Assembly (NCBI GenBank): GCA_050946935.1
Contig: JBMNVR010000009.1
Location: 1-64,000 of the forward strand
DNA: 64,000 nucleotides
Reading direction: 5' to 3'
Source: UQRS01 sp050946935
Lineage (GTDB): Bacteria; Bacillota; Clostridia; Oscillospirales; Acutalibacteraceae
The translations under genes and the position numbers were made by a program. This document shows, one piece after another, positions 52,853 to 61,100 of this stretch (its first letter is position 1; every line of letters starts with the position of its first letter). The notes under the pieces are model-generated. The model did no database searches. It saw only the letters and a program-made list of their open reading frames with translations, and was not told where the DNA came from.

Positions 52853-53461
52853 CTATGCCTGCCGTCTGATCAGCCCAATTGCCTGCATTCCCTGCTCCCG
52901 GTGCCGCTGTTCAACCAGCGCGCGGGGATAGGCAACGCAGCCGTGGTTTTCATACGGATCGTTGAAAAAGTAAGACGCCGCATCATATCCGACCAGCAGC
53001 ATGCAGTGCTCGTTGGAGCGCCAGGTGAAGGTCTCTCCACTCTCCAGCAGTCGCCAGGAGGGACCGACGATACTCGGCCGCAGTTCGATACAGGCCCAGA
53101 GAATCACCGGCATCCCCCGGTCGATATACGCCGGCAGCAGAGTCGAAATCTCCTTCCCGGTTTCATCCTTGACATCAAACCGGTCGGATACAATCCGCCG
53201 CAGCGCCGCGGCGATCACCGGCGCGTAGCAACCAAAAGAATCAGGGTCATACGGGCTTCCGGCAAAGGCCCGGCGCGGATCGGGGCCGTACAGCTCCCCC
53301 TCCCGCCGCTCGAAGTCCCGTCGGTCAAGATATCGCTCAATAAACCCGTCGACCGAGAGATCATAGCCAAGATACTGCAAAAGCATGACGGTCGACACGC
53401 TTTCGCACCCGGTCGGCCAGCGTGGACTCTGACCGATGTAAGGAACGTCCAGCTTACGCAT
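52853..53461 (-). CDS. C39-like cysteine peptidase family protein
   Basis: 202 residues from ATG 53461; an in-frame ATG at 53488 would add 9 residues. The ATG overlaps the stop of the antiporter gene (ATGCGTAA), suggesting coupled translation. Papain-like C39 (bacteriocin-processing) fold with the catalytic Cys in PTGCESVSTVMLLQYLGYD (C19), His in SNEHCMLLVGYD and Asp in FFNDPYE. No signal peptide is seen, so it may act in the cytoplasm or be a binding protein. Substrate unknown. Confidence 0.8.
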   Translation of the reverse strand: MRKLDVPYIGQSPRWPTGCESVSTVMLLQYLGYDLSVDGFIERYLDRRDFERREGELYGPDPRRAFAGSPYDPDSFGCYAPVIAAALRRIVSDRFDVKDETGKEISTLLPAYIDRGMPVILWACIELRPSIVGPSWRLLESGETFTWRSNEHCMLLVGYDAASYFFNDPYENHGCVAYPRALVEQRHREQGMQAIGLIRRQA

Positions 53462-55007
53462 CGGCCGAAACGGTCGTGTCATCCTCATCCGCGGCGCCCG
53501 CGTCTTTCCGGTCCAGCAGCGCGCGGATCAGCAACAACGCGCCGATCAAAAGGGCAAAGCTGACAACCAGCGCGATGATCCAGTTTTTACAAAGGGCGGC
53601 GACAATGTACCCAATCACGCAGACCGCGGCCACCACCATAGCGTACTGCATCTGAGTCTGCACATGATTGATATGGTTGCACTGCGCCCCGGCAGAGGAC
53701 ATGATAGTAGTATCCGATATGGGAGAGACATGGTCGCCGCAGACCGCGCCGGCCAGCACAGCAGAAACCGAGATAATCATCATCTCCAAATTGGTACCGC
53801 TGAACATGCTGACAACGATCGGCACCAGAATAGCGAAGGTTCCCCATGAGGTGCCGGTCGAAAACCCGAGGAATAAAGCAACCAGGAACATGATGGCCGG
53901 CATCAGAAGGCTGGCTGCCGCGTGGGAGCCAACTGCGCCGCCGACGAAGGTTCCGATTTCCAGTGCGTCGCCGACTCCTTTCAGGGTCCAGGCAAAGATC
54001 AGCACGGTCACGGCCGGAACCATCAGTTTAAAGCCGTCGACCAACCCGGTCATAAAGGCCGAGAACTTCATAATCCGCCGCGGCAGATACAAAAGCAACA
54101 TAAAAACAAGGGTAACAAAAGTAGCGAAAATCAGGCTGACCTCGGCGTCGCAGCCGGCAAAGGCGTCGATCACGTTGGTCGCGCCGTCCAGATAGCCGGT
54201 ATAGATCATCGCCCCGATGGCCGTAGCGATCAAAACCACAACCGGCAAAACGAGGTCGAACACCCGTCCCTTGGGATTGCCCTTCTCTTCTTCCAGCGCC
54301 TCAAATTCCTCCCCGCCGGAGGTGAAGAGATCGCCTTTCTCCGCATTGCGCTCATGCTTTTTCATAAGGCCGAAATCAAACTTGAACAAAATCACAAACA
54401 GCACCATGCCGATGGTCAGCAGGGCGTAGAGATTGTACGGGATGGTCCGCAAAAAGAGCTGAAATCCGGTGATGCCCGCATCCTCCGGCACATAGGAGTT
54501 GACTGCGGCCGCCCAGCTGGAAATCGGCGCGATAATGCAGACCGGAGCGGCGGTGGCGTCGATGATATAGGCCAGCTTCGCCCGAGAAACCTTAAATTTA
54601 TCGGTGACCGGCCGCATGACCGAGCCGACAGTCAGGCAGTTGAAATAATCATCGACAAAAATGAGGAGTCCCAGCCCCGTCGTAGCCAGCAGCGCACTGC
54701 GCTTCGAGCGGATTTTCCGCCCGGCCCAGTTGCCGTAAGCCGCCGAGCCGCCCGACTTGGCCAGCAAAACGATAATCATGCCGAGCAGAATGTCAAAGAT
54801 CAGGATGTTGAGATTCATATTCTCCTTCATAATCTCGAACAAAGAGGTAAACGCCTGCCAGGGATGAAACCCGGTGTAAAAGAGGACGCCGACAACAATG
54901 CCGGCCAGCAGAGAGCTGTACACCTCTTTTGTCACAAAAGCGAGCACGATGGCGAGGATCGGTGGTATCAGCGACCACCAGGTCCCGATAAACATTGCAC
55001 TGTCCAT
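53454..55007 (-). CDS. NhaC-family Na+/H+ antiporter
   Basis: 517 residues; ATG 55007 with GGAGG 10 bases upstream (TTG at 55013 is an alternative). About 11-12 membrane helices. Family features include LLAKSGGSAAYGNWAGRKI, LLIFVDDYFNCLTVGSVMRPVTDKF, IIDATAAPVCIIAPISSWAA, GFSTGTSWGTFAILVPIV and CGDHVSPISDTTIMSSAGAQCNHINHV. Exchanges sodium for protons, or amino acids in some relatives such as the malate/lactate antiporters. First gene of a pair with the C39-like protein. Confidence 0.93.
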   Translation of the reverse strand: MDSAMFIGTWWSLIPPILAIVLAFVTKEVYSSLLAGIVVGVLFYTGFHPWQAFTSLFEIMKENMNLNILIFDILLGMIIVLLAKSGGSAAYGNWAGRKIRSKRSALLATTGLGLLIFVDDYFNCLTVGSVMRPVTDKFKVSRAKLAYIIDATAAPVCIIAPISSWAAAVNSYVPEDAGITGFQLFLRTIPYNLYALLTIGMVLFVILFKFDFGLMKKHERNAEKGDLFTSGGEEFEALEEEKGNPKGRVFDLVLPVVVLIATAIGAMIYTGYLDGATNVIDAFAGCDAEVSLIFATFVTLVFMLLLYLPRRIMKFSAFMTGLVDGFKLMVPAVTVLIFAWTLKGVGDALEIGTFVGGAVGSHAAASLLMPAIMFLVALFLGFSTGTSWGTFAILVPIVVSMFSGTNLEMMIISVSAVLAGAVCGDHVSPISDTTIMSSAGAQCNHINHVQTQMQYAMVVAAVCVIGYIVAALCKNWIIALVVSFALLIGALLLIRALLDRKDAGAADEDDTTVSADA

Positions 55008-55268
55008 TTTCAAAATTCCTCCACTTTTGACGCGGCAAGCCGCATTTTTACTGAAGTATCATAGCATAACCAGATATAGAACCACAACAAAAAGATTGCA
55101 ATTTCACCAAATTTCGCCGTTTTTTATGAATTAAACTGTTCGTTTTTGTGCGATCTTTCAAAATGTTCTGTTCCAACCCGCGTCCATCGGGATCCAAGGA
55201 ATTTACCCTCGGTCGGTTAGAAAGGGGGAGCGCCGTCCGACAGCCGATTTTTTGTTTTCCGCCGGGTT

Positions 55269-55345
55269 GTCATCGGTCTCGACCCTTGCCGCACTTTGTT
55301 CGTTTTCCGGCCGGATTTGCGGCAAGGGTCCGATGACCTTTTGCT
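55269..55345 (+). ncRNA. Candidate small RNA or orphan terminator with a long hairpin
   Basis: GTCATCGG (55269-55276) pairs with CCGATGAC (55330-55337) and CCCTTGCCGCA (55283-55293) with TGCGGCAAGGG (55318-55328), 19 bp in all with one internal bulge, followed by TTTT and then TTTTT. The T-tract is on the plus strand, but no plus-strand gene ends before it: both flanking genes are on the minus strand. A short independent transcript is the simplest explanation. The rest of 55014-55505 shows no gene. Confidence 0.4.
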
Positions 55346-55505
55346 GTTTTTCCTACGGCGGCGCGTTGGAGAGGGGATCGAAATCCCTCCCCCAAGCGGT
55401 CTTTGCACCCTTTCCGCCGCGACAGAAAGGAAGGGCCTGCGCGGCCTGCGCGCAAAAAGTTCGATATGATCTATATTAAAAATATTATAAAACAAGCCGT
55501 CAGGC

Positions 55506-55769
55506 TTATTCACCCGACGGCTCTGTAGAATTTTCGTATCCGAGTATTTCATTTACATCGCATTGCAGTGCGTAGCATATCCGCGCCAGAATGTCCGCGT
55601 CTATCTTTTCCAATTTCCCATCGCACCAATTGTCTATCACTTCAAATCGAGTCCCAATTGCCGTAGCCAATGTGTTCCGTTTTATATTTCTTTTTTCCAG
55701 CACGTCTTTTAATCGAATCACAATATTACCATAATCTTTTACTGTCACAACCGTTTCAAGATTTTCCAT
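55506..55769 (-). CDS. Small Xre/Cro-type HTH regulator (copy 1)
   Basis: 87 residues. One helix-turn-helix of the Cro/C1 (HTH_26) type at about 18-80: IRLKDVLEKRNIKRNTLATAIGTRFEVIDNWCDG, then KIDADILARICYALQCDVNEILGYE. GAGGTG precedes ATG 55769. It is divergent from the SLOG gene, and the two promoters overlap at their -35 boxes. It is a close paralogue of the HTH gene at 56310-56552. Likely a repressor of the shared region (inference). Visibly A+T-richer than the genes around it, suggesting a transferred cassette. Confidence 0.88.
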   Translation of the reverse strand: MENLETVVTVKDYGNIVIRLKDVLEKRNIKRNTLATAIGTRFEVIDNWCDGKLEKIDADILARICYALQCDVNEILGYENSTEPSGE

Positions 55770-55785
55770 ATTTACACCTCAAGCC

Positions 55786-55860
55786 TATACTATTTCAAAA
55801 GTTACTTCTTGACAATCCGATTTTTAATAGTTACTATCTATATAGTTACTATTTACATAG
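55786..55860. promoter_or_regulatory. Overlapping divergent promoters with TAGTTACTAT operators
   Basis: Plus: -35 TTGACA 55809-55814, 17-base spacer, -10 TACTAT 55832-55837. Minus: TTGTCA, 17-base spacer, TAGTAT at about 55792-55787. The two -35 boxes share the palindrome TTGACAA/TTGTCAA. The plus -10 lies inside TAGTTACTAT (55828-55837), which recurs at 55843-55852 followed by TTACATAG. The same words recur at 56611-56645. Confidence 0.65.
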
Positions 55861-55871
55861 TAGGTGATAAT

Positions 55872-56315
55872 ATGAAGGAAATATCCTGTTGTTTTATTGG
55901 AGAAAACAGAAACTACAACCAACAATCCACATCGGCATTAAAAGAAGCCATTATACGTCTGGCGCAAAAAGGAGTTGTAGACTTCTACAGCAACGCGTGC
56001 AATACTTTTGATATTATCGGCGCGGCGATCGTAGCCGTTCTGCAAAATGATTTGGGAATAAAAAATATACTGGTTTCGCCATATCCGGGATTTCAAAAAA
56101 TAAAACCTGACGACTTTGATACGATCATATTTTTGAACCATGAAAAAACCGGAGAAGAAGGCGGCGAAGCAAACATCCGGAATAAATATATAGTGGACGC
56201 TTGCCAATACGCCATTTGTTATATGGACGATCCGGCAGACGAAGTATATGCAATGTACGAATATGCAAAGAAAAGCCAGATTGAAATGATCAATCTGGCT
56301 GCATCTGATTTATAA
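55872..56315 (+). CDS. Small SLOG-like protein in an HTH-flanked locus
   Basis: 147 residues from ATG 55872, with AGTAGGTGATA upstream. It begins ISCCFIGENRNYNQQ, then KGVVDFYSNACNTFDIIGAAIVAVLQ, DDFDTIIFLNHEKTGEEGGEANIRNKYIVDACQYAICYMDD. This is the order of elements in the SLOG protein at 27778-28305 (CCFTGYRPEK, GVFYSGVAQGFDIAAAEVVL, NKYMVDHARAVITYFDG), but the glycine-rich nucleotide loop is replaced (YSNACNTFDIIG). It is therefore a divergent SLOG paralogue that may bind another ligand or none. It lies between two paralogous HTH genes and is expressed from a promoter covered by operators. Its function is unknown; SLOG proteins are often sensors or effectors in stress and conflict systems. 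Confidence 0.75.
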   Translation: MKEISCCFIGENRNYNQQSTSALKEAIIRLAQKGVVDFYSNACNTFDIIGAAIVAVLQNDLGIKNILVSPYPGFQKIKPDDFDTIIFLNHEKTGEEGGEANIRNKYIVDACQYAICYMDDPADEVYAMYEYAKKSQIEMINLAASDL

Positions 56316-56552
56316 TTTATATTCGATTATATCGCTGACCTGACAGTTCAACGCATAACATATTTTTGCCAAAATATCCGTATCTATTTTCCTGAGACTG
56401 CCGCGGCACCATTTGTCGATCACTTCAAATCGCGTAGAAGCGGCCTGTGCCAATGCATTGCGGGTTAAGTTCCTTTCTGCAAGGATTTTATCCAATTTAA
56501 AAACGATTTCGCCGTGATCTTTTAACTCTAAAACCGATTTAGGTTTGTTCAT
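56310..56552 (-). CDS. Small Xre/Cro-type HTH regulator (copy 2)
   Basis: 80 residues from ATG 56552, with GAGGTG upstream (a longer frame to 56600 is not needed). Same fold and order as copy 1: LELKDHGEIVFKLDKILAERNLTRNALAQAASTRFEVIDKWC then KIDTDILAKICYALNCQVSDII. It is convergent with the SLOG gene, and the two stops overlap by about 6 bases. Upstream are TTGTGC and TAGTAT promoter boxes and a palindrome cluster matching the one before the SLOG gene. Confidence 0.88.
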   Translation of the reverse strand: MNKPKSVLELKDHGEIVFKLDKILAERNLTRNALAQAASTRFEVIDKWCRGSLRKIDTDILAKICYALNCQVSDIIEYKL

Positions 56553-56610
56553 TTCGTAACACCTCACATATATACTATACGAAATGTTACGTTTGCACAA
56601 TTCACTTTAT

Positions 56611-56645
56611 AATAGTAACTATTTACATAGTTACTATAAACATAG
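56611..56645. promoter_or_regulatory. Second TAGTTACTAT operator cluster
   Basis: AATAGTAACTATTTACATAGTTACTATAAACATAG holds ATAGTAACTAT and its inverted partner ATAGTTACTAT, and shares ACTATTTACATAG with 55850-55860. It lies just upstream of HTH copy 2. Confidence 0.6.
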
Positions 56646-56646
56646 C

Positions 56647-56690
56647 AACCCCCACTCTCTCCAATAAACGCAGAGAGAGTGGGGGTTCTC
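56647..56690. terminator. Hairpin downstream of the malic enzyme gene
   Basis: Perfect 15-bp stem AACCCCCACTCTCTC / GAGAGAGTGGGGGTT. T-tracts are poor in both directions, so termination strength is uncertain. Confidence 0.5.
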
Positions 56691-56715
56691 TTATCCAAAT
56701 ATATTCAAAAATCCG

Positions 56716-57888
56716 TCAGATCCGGGCGACGCCGCACTCCCGCGCGGCCCTTGCGACGGCGGCGGCGACCCGCTCGGCCACCCGGCGGTCGAAGGCGTCG
56801 GGGATAATCCGCTCGGGGGAAAGTTCCTCCTCCGGAATGACCGACGCGATGGCGTAGGCGGCGGCCAGCTTCATCTCCTCGGTGATATCTGAGGCACGCA
56901 CGTCGAGCGCCCCGCGGAAAATACCGGGGAAGGCCAGCACATTGTTGATCTGATTGGGATAGTCGCTGCGGCCGGTGCCGACCACCGCCGCGCCGTGAGC
57001 CCTGGCCTCGTCCGGTAGGATCTCAGGCACCGGGTTGGCCATGGCGAGGACGATCGGCCGCGCGGCCATGCTCTCGACCATCTCTCCCGTCAAAACACCG
57101 GGCGCTGATACGCCGATAAAGATGTCCGCACCCTCGATCACCTCGCCGAGCGACCCGGTGCGCCGCGCCGGATTGGTGTGCGCCGCCATCTCAATATGGG
57201 CGGGATTTTCGCTCTCCATCCCGGCATAGAGCGCGCCGGCCTTGTCCACCATGATCAGCTCCCCCACCCCGGCCGAGAGGAACATTTTCCCGATCGCGAT
57301 GCCGGCCGAGCCGGCGCCGTTGATGACCAACCGGGCCTTGTCGATCGGCTTGCCCACCACCCGCAGGGCATTAAGTACCGCGGCGAGACAAACCACCGCC
57401 GTGCCGTGCTGGTCGTCGTGAAAAACCGGGATGTCGCAGCATTCCTTCAGCCGCCGCTCGATCTCAAAGCAGCGGGGAGCAGCGATGTCCTCTAAGTTGA
57501 TGCCGCCGAACGACCCGGCCAGCAGGCTGATGGTGCGGACAATCTCCTCCACGTCCTTCGACCGGATGCAGAGGGGGAAGGCGTCGACCCCGGCGAATTC
57601 CTTAAAGAGGACACACTTGCCCTCCATCACCGGCATACCGGCCTCCGGCCCAATGTCGCCGAGGCCGAGCACCGCCGTCCCATCAGTGATGACGGCGACC
57701 AGGTTGTGCCGCCGGGTGTAGGTGTAGGAGAGTCCGACATCCTCCTTGATGGCGAGGCAGGGTTCGGCCACGCCGGGAGTGTAGGCCACCGCCAGGTCGG
57801 CCATATCTTTCAGCTTGGCGCGGCTGGTAATCTCGATCTTGCCGGCCCATTCCTTATGTTTTTGCAGGGCGAACGCTTTTTTGTCCAC
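56716..57888 (-). CDS. NAD(P)-dependent malic enzyme
   Basis: 390 residues from GTG 57888, which has AGGAAGG 6 bases upstream; the frame stays open further but without a better start. Short bacterial malic enzyme: KIEITSRAKLKD, AVAYTPGVAEPCLAI, VLGLGDIGPEAGMPVMEGK, CIRSKDVEEIV, PVFHDDQHGTAVV with metal ligands, GAGSAGIAIGKMF (NAD fold), NQINNVLAFPGIFRGALDV. Oxidatively decarboxylates malate to pyruvate in the cytoplasm. Cofactor choice cannot be told by eye. Promoter at 57970-57997 on the minus strand (TGGACA, 16, TATAAT). Confidence 0.95.
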   Translation of the reverse strand: MDKKAFALQKHKEWAGKIEITSRAKLKDMADLAVAYTPGVAEPCLAIKEDVGLSYTYTRRHNLVAVITDGTAVLGLGDIGPEAGMPVMEGKCVLFKEFAGVDAFPLCIRSKDVEEIVRTISLLAGSFGGINLEDIAAPRCFEIERRLKECCDIPVFHDDQHGTAVVCLAAVLNALRVVGKPIDKARLVINGAGSAGIAIGKMFLSAGVGELIMVDKAGALYAGMESENPAHIEMAAHTNPARRTGSLGEVIEGADIFIGVSAPGVLTGEMVESMAARPIVLAMANPVPEILPDEARAHGAAVVGTGRSDYPNQINNVLAFPGIFRGALDVRASDITEEMKLAAAYAIASVIPEEELSPERIIPDAFDRRVAERVAAAVARAARECGVARI

Positions 57889-57969
57889 TTTGATCCTTCC
57901 TTTTCTCTTGACGTTTTGGGCGGACTCCCGCCGGGATTTGCACCGGACGGCGGGGATTTCAACGCTTCT

Positions 57970-57997
57970 ATTATACAGCACAAATTTAAAATGTCCA
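57970..57997 (-). promoter_or_regulatory. SigA promoter of the malic enzyme gene
   Basis: TGGACA (57997-57992), 16-base spacer, TATAAT (57975-57970), about 82 bases before the start. Confidence 0.6.
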
Positions 57998-58025
57998 CCC
58001 GTTTCATTTTTTACGTTTTCATGCC

Positions 58026-58054
58026 TTGCGGAACAGGCCGCAAAATGGTACAAT
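58026..58054 (+). promoter_or_regulatory. SigA promoter of purL
   Basis: TTGCGG at 58026-58031, 17-base spacer, TACAAT at 58049-58054; leader about 75 bases with no recognised riboswitch or PurR box. Confidence 0.6.
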
Positions 58055-58134
58055 TTTATCATAATCGGGAAATGTTAAAATCGTCCGGAAGCGCACGGTT
58101 TTGCCGTTCGCGCAAAAGAAAGGGTGCCTGAACT

Positions 58135-61100
58135 ATGGTGAAACGATTGTTTGTGGAAAAAAAGCCCGGCTTCGATGTCGAAGCCGGACATGTCAAAGCC
58201 GACCTCTGCGACAGCCTGGGGCTGGACGCGGAAATCAGTCTCCGCCTGCTCTGCCGGTATGACGTCGAGGGCGTGTCAGAGGAGGAATATCTGCTCGCCC
58301 GGAACTCGATCTTCTCCGAGCCGAACGTCGACAATGTGTTCGACGAGGCGGTCGACCTCTCGGGCTGGCGGCACTTCACGACCGAGTATCTGCCCGGCCA
58401 GTACGATCAGCGCGCCGACTCGGCCGCGCAGTGCATCCAGTTGCTCACCCAGGGGGAGCGGCCGCGGGTCGCCTCGGCCAAGACCTACGCCCTGCGGGGA
58501 ACGCTCTCGGACGAGATGTTCGAAAAAATCCGGCATTACCTCGTCAACCCGGTTGAGTCGCGCATTGCCTCCGACGACAAGCCGGCGACGCTCGACATGC
58601 CCTTCAAGGCGCCGGAAAAGGTCGAGCTGCTGGCCGGATTTACGCAAAAAACAGACGCGGAGATTGCCGCCTATCACAAGGCGGTCGGATTTGCGATGAC
58701 GGCGGCCGACCTCTGTTTTTGCCGCGACTATTTCAAATCGGAAGGCAGGGACCCCTATATCACCGAGCTGAAGGTCATCGACACCTACTGGTCCGACCAC
58801 TGCCGTCATACCACCTTCCTCACCAACATCGAGAAGCTGGAGATTGAAAACGCCCCTCTTTGTGAAGCGATCCAGGCGGCCTTCGAGCAGTATCTGGCCG
58901 CGCGCAGGGCCGTCTACGGCGAGCGGGAGAAGACGAAGAACATCACCCTGATGGACATGGCGACCATGGGGGCCAAATATTTAAAGAAGCAGGGCGACAT
59001 CCCCGACCTTGACGAGTCGGAGGAGATCAACGCCTGCTCGATCAACGCCGTGGTCGAGATTGACGGTCAAAAACAGGACTGGCTGATCCAGTTCAAGAAT
59101 GAGACCCACAACCATCCGACCGAAATCGAGCCGTTCGGCGGCGCGGCCACCTGCCTCGGCGGGGCGATCCGCGACCCGCTTTCGGGGCGCGCTTATGTAT
59201 ATCAGGCCATGCGGGTCACCGGCAGCGGCGACCCGACCGTTCCCTTTGCCGACACGCTGGCCGGCAAGCTTCCACAGAAGAAGATCACGACCGGCGCGGC
59301 GCACGGCTACTCCTCCTACGGAAACCAAATCGGGCTGGCCACCGGCCAGGTGGTGGAGCTGTACCATCCCGGCTATGTTGCCAAGCGGATGGAGATCGGC
59401 GCGGTGGTCGGCGCCGGCCCGAAAGAGAATGTTTTCCGCGGCACCCCCGCGCCCGGCGATGTCATCGTCCTTCTGGGCGGGCGCACCGGCCGGGACGGCT
59501 GCGGCGGCGCGACCGGCTCCTCCAAGGCACACGACTCGGCCTCGATTGAGACCTGCGGCGCCGAGGTGCAGAAGGGCAATCCCCCGACCGAGCGTAAGCT
59601 GCAGCGCCTCTTCCGCAGCAAAGAAGCCGCAAAAATGATCAAACGCTGCAACGATTTCGGCGCAGGCGGCGTCTGCGTCGCCATCGGCGAGCTGGCCGAC
59701 GGGCTGGACATCGACCTCGACGCCGTGCCGAAGAAGTACGAGGGCCTCGACGGGACCGAGCTTGCGATTTCCGAGTCGCAGGAGCGCATGGCCGTCGTGC
59801 TGGAAAAACCGGACGTCGAGCGGTTTATCTCCCTCGCCGGACGTGAAAATCTTGAGGCCACGCCGGTCGCCGTCGTGACCGACAAGGGACGTCTGCATAT
59901 GCAATGGCGGGGGGAGACGGTGGTCGACCTCTCGCGCGAATTTTTGAATACCAACGGCGTGACCGGCCGGGCCGCGGCAAGGATCACCGCGCCCGATTCC
60001 GCCTACCGGACCGCCGTGCCGCAGGTGCTGCATGGTAAAGATACCGTAACCGCTTTCGCCGACAACCTCTCCCGGCTGGAGGTCTGCGCCCAGAAGGGGC
60101 TGGCCGAACGGTTTGACGCCTCGATCGGCGCGTCCACCGTCCTGATGCCCTTCGGCGGCAAGCACCAGCTTACGCCGGAGGAGGCGATGGTCGCCAAAAT
60201 CCCGCTCGAACAGGGGGAGACCGATGACGCCACCGCCATGAGCTTCGGCGCAATGCCCGGCCTGCTGGCCGAAAGCCCCTTTCACGGGGCGGTCATGGCA
60301 GTTATGGAGTCGCTGGCCAAACTGGCCGCGGTTGGAGCCGACCCGAGCGGCGCGCGCCTGACCTTCCAGGAATATTTTGAACGGCTGGGGGACAAGCCCG
60401 AACGCTGGGGCAAGCCGGCGGCCGCCCTTTTAGGGGCCTTCACGGCCCAGCTTGGCATGGGGGTTCCCTCGATCGGGGGCAAGGACTCGATGTCCGGCTC
60501 CTTCAACGAGCTGGACGTGCCCCCGACGCTGGTCAGCTTCGCGCTGGCCATGACCAAGGCGTCGGCCACGGCTTCAGCCGCACTGAAAGAGGCCGGGTCG
60601 ACCATCGCCCTTCTGCCCCTGCCTATGGTAGCCGGGCAGCCCGACATGCCGGATTTCGCCGCTGCGAAACGGCTCAATGCCGCCGTTGCCTCCGCTTTGC
60701 GGGAGGGGAGAATTCTCTCTGCCGGCGTGGTGAAGGAAGGGGGCGCCGCCGCCTGCGTGGCCAAAATGGGCTTCGGCAACGGGATCGGCGCCGATTTTGC
60801 GACCGAGGACGCCGCGCTGCTTTTTGCGCCGACCGTCGCCTCCTTTGTTGTGGAGGTCCGGGAACTTTCAGCCCTCGACGGTTTTGCCTATACCCTGCTT
60901 GGAAAGACCAACGGTGACGGCGTGTTCCGCTTCCCATCGGGAGAGATTTCGGTCGAAGCGGCCAAAAAACGCTGGCTTGAAAAGTTAGAGGGGGTCTTCC
61001 CGCTCTATTCCGACGCGGCGGTGGAGATGACACCGACCGTGCCGGTCTATACTGAAAAATCCGGGCGCGCGCCCGCCATCCGGGCGGCAAAGCCCCGGGT

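Noticed and set aside
55217..55552. 111-codon minus-strand frame next to the HTH gene
   Set aside because: Overlaps the HTH coding end and the long hairpin, is extremely Arg/Ser-rich and has no ribosome site.
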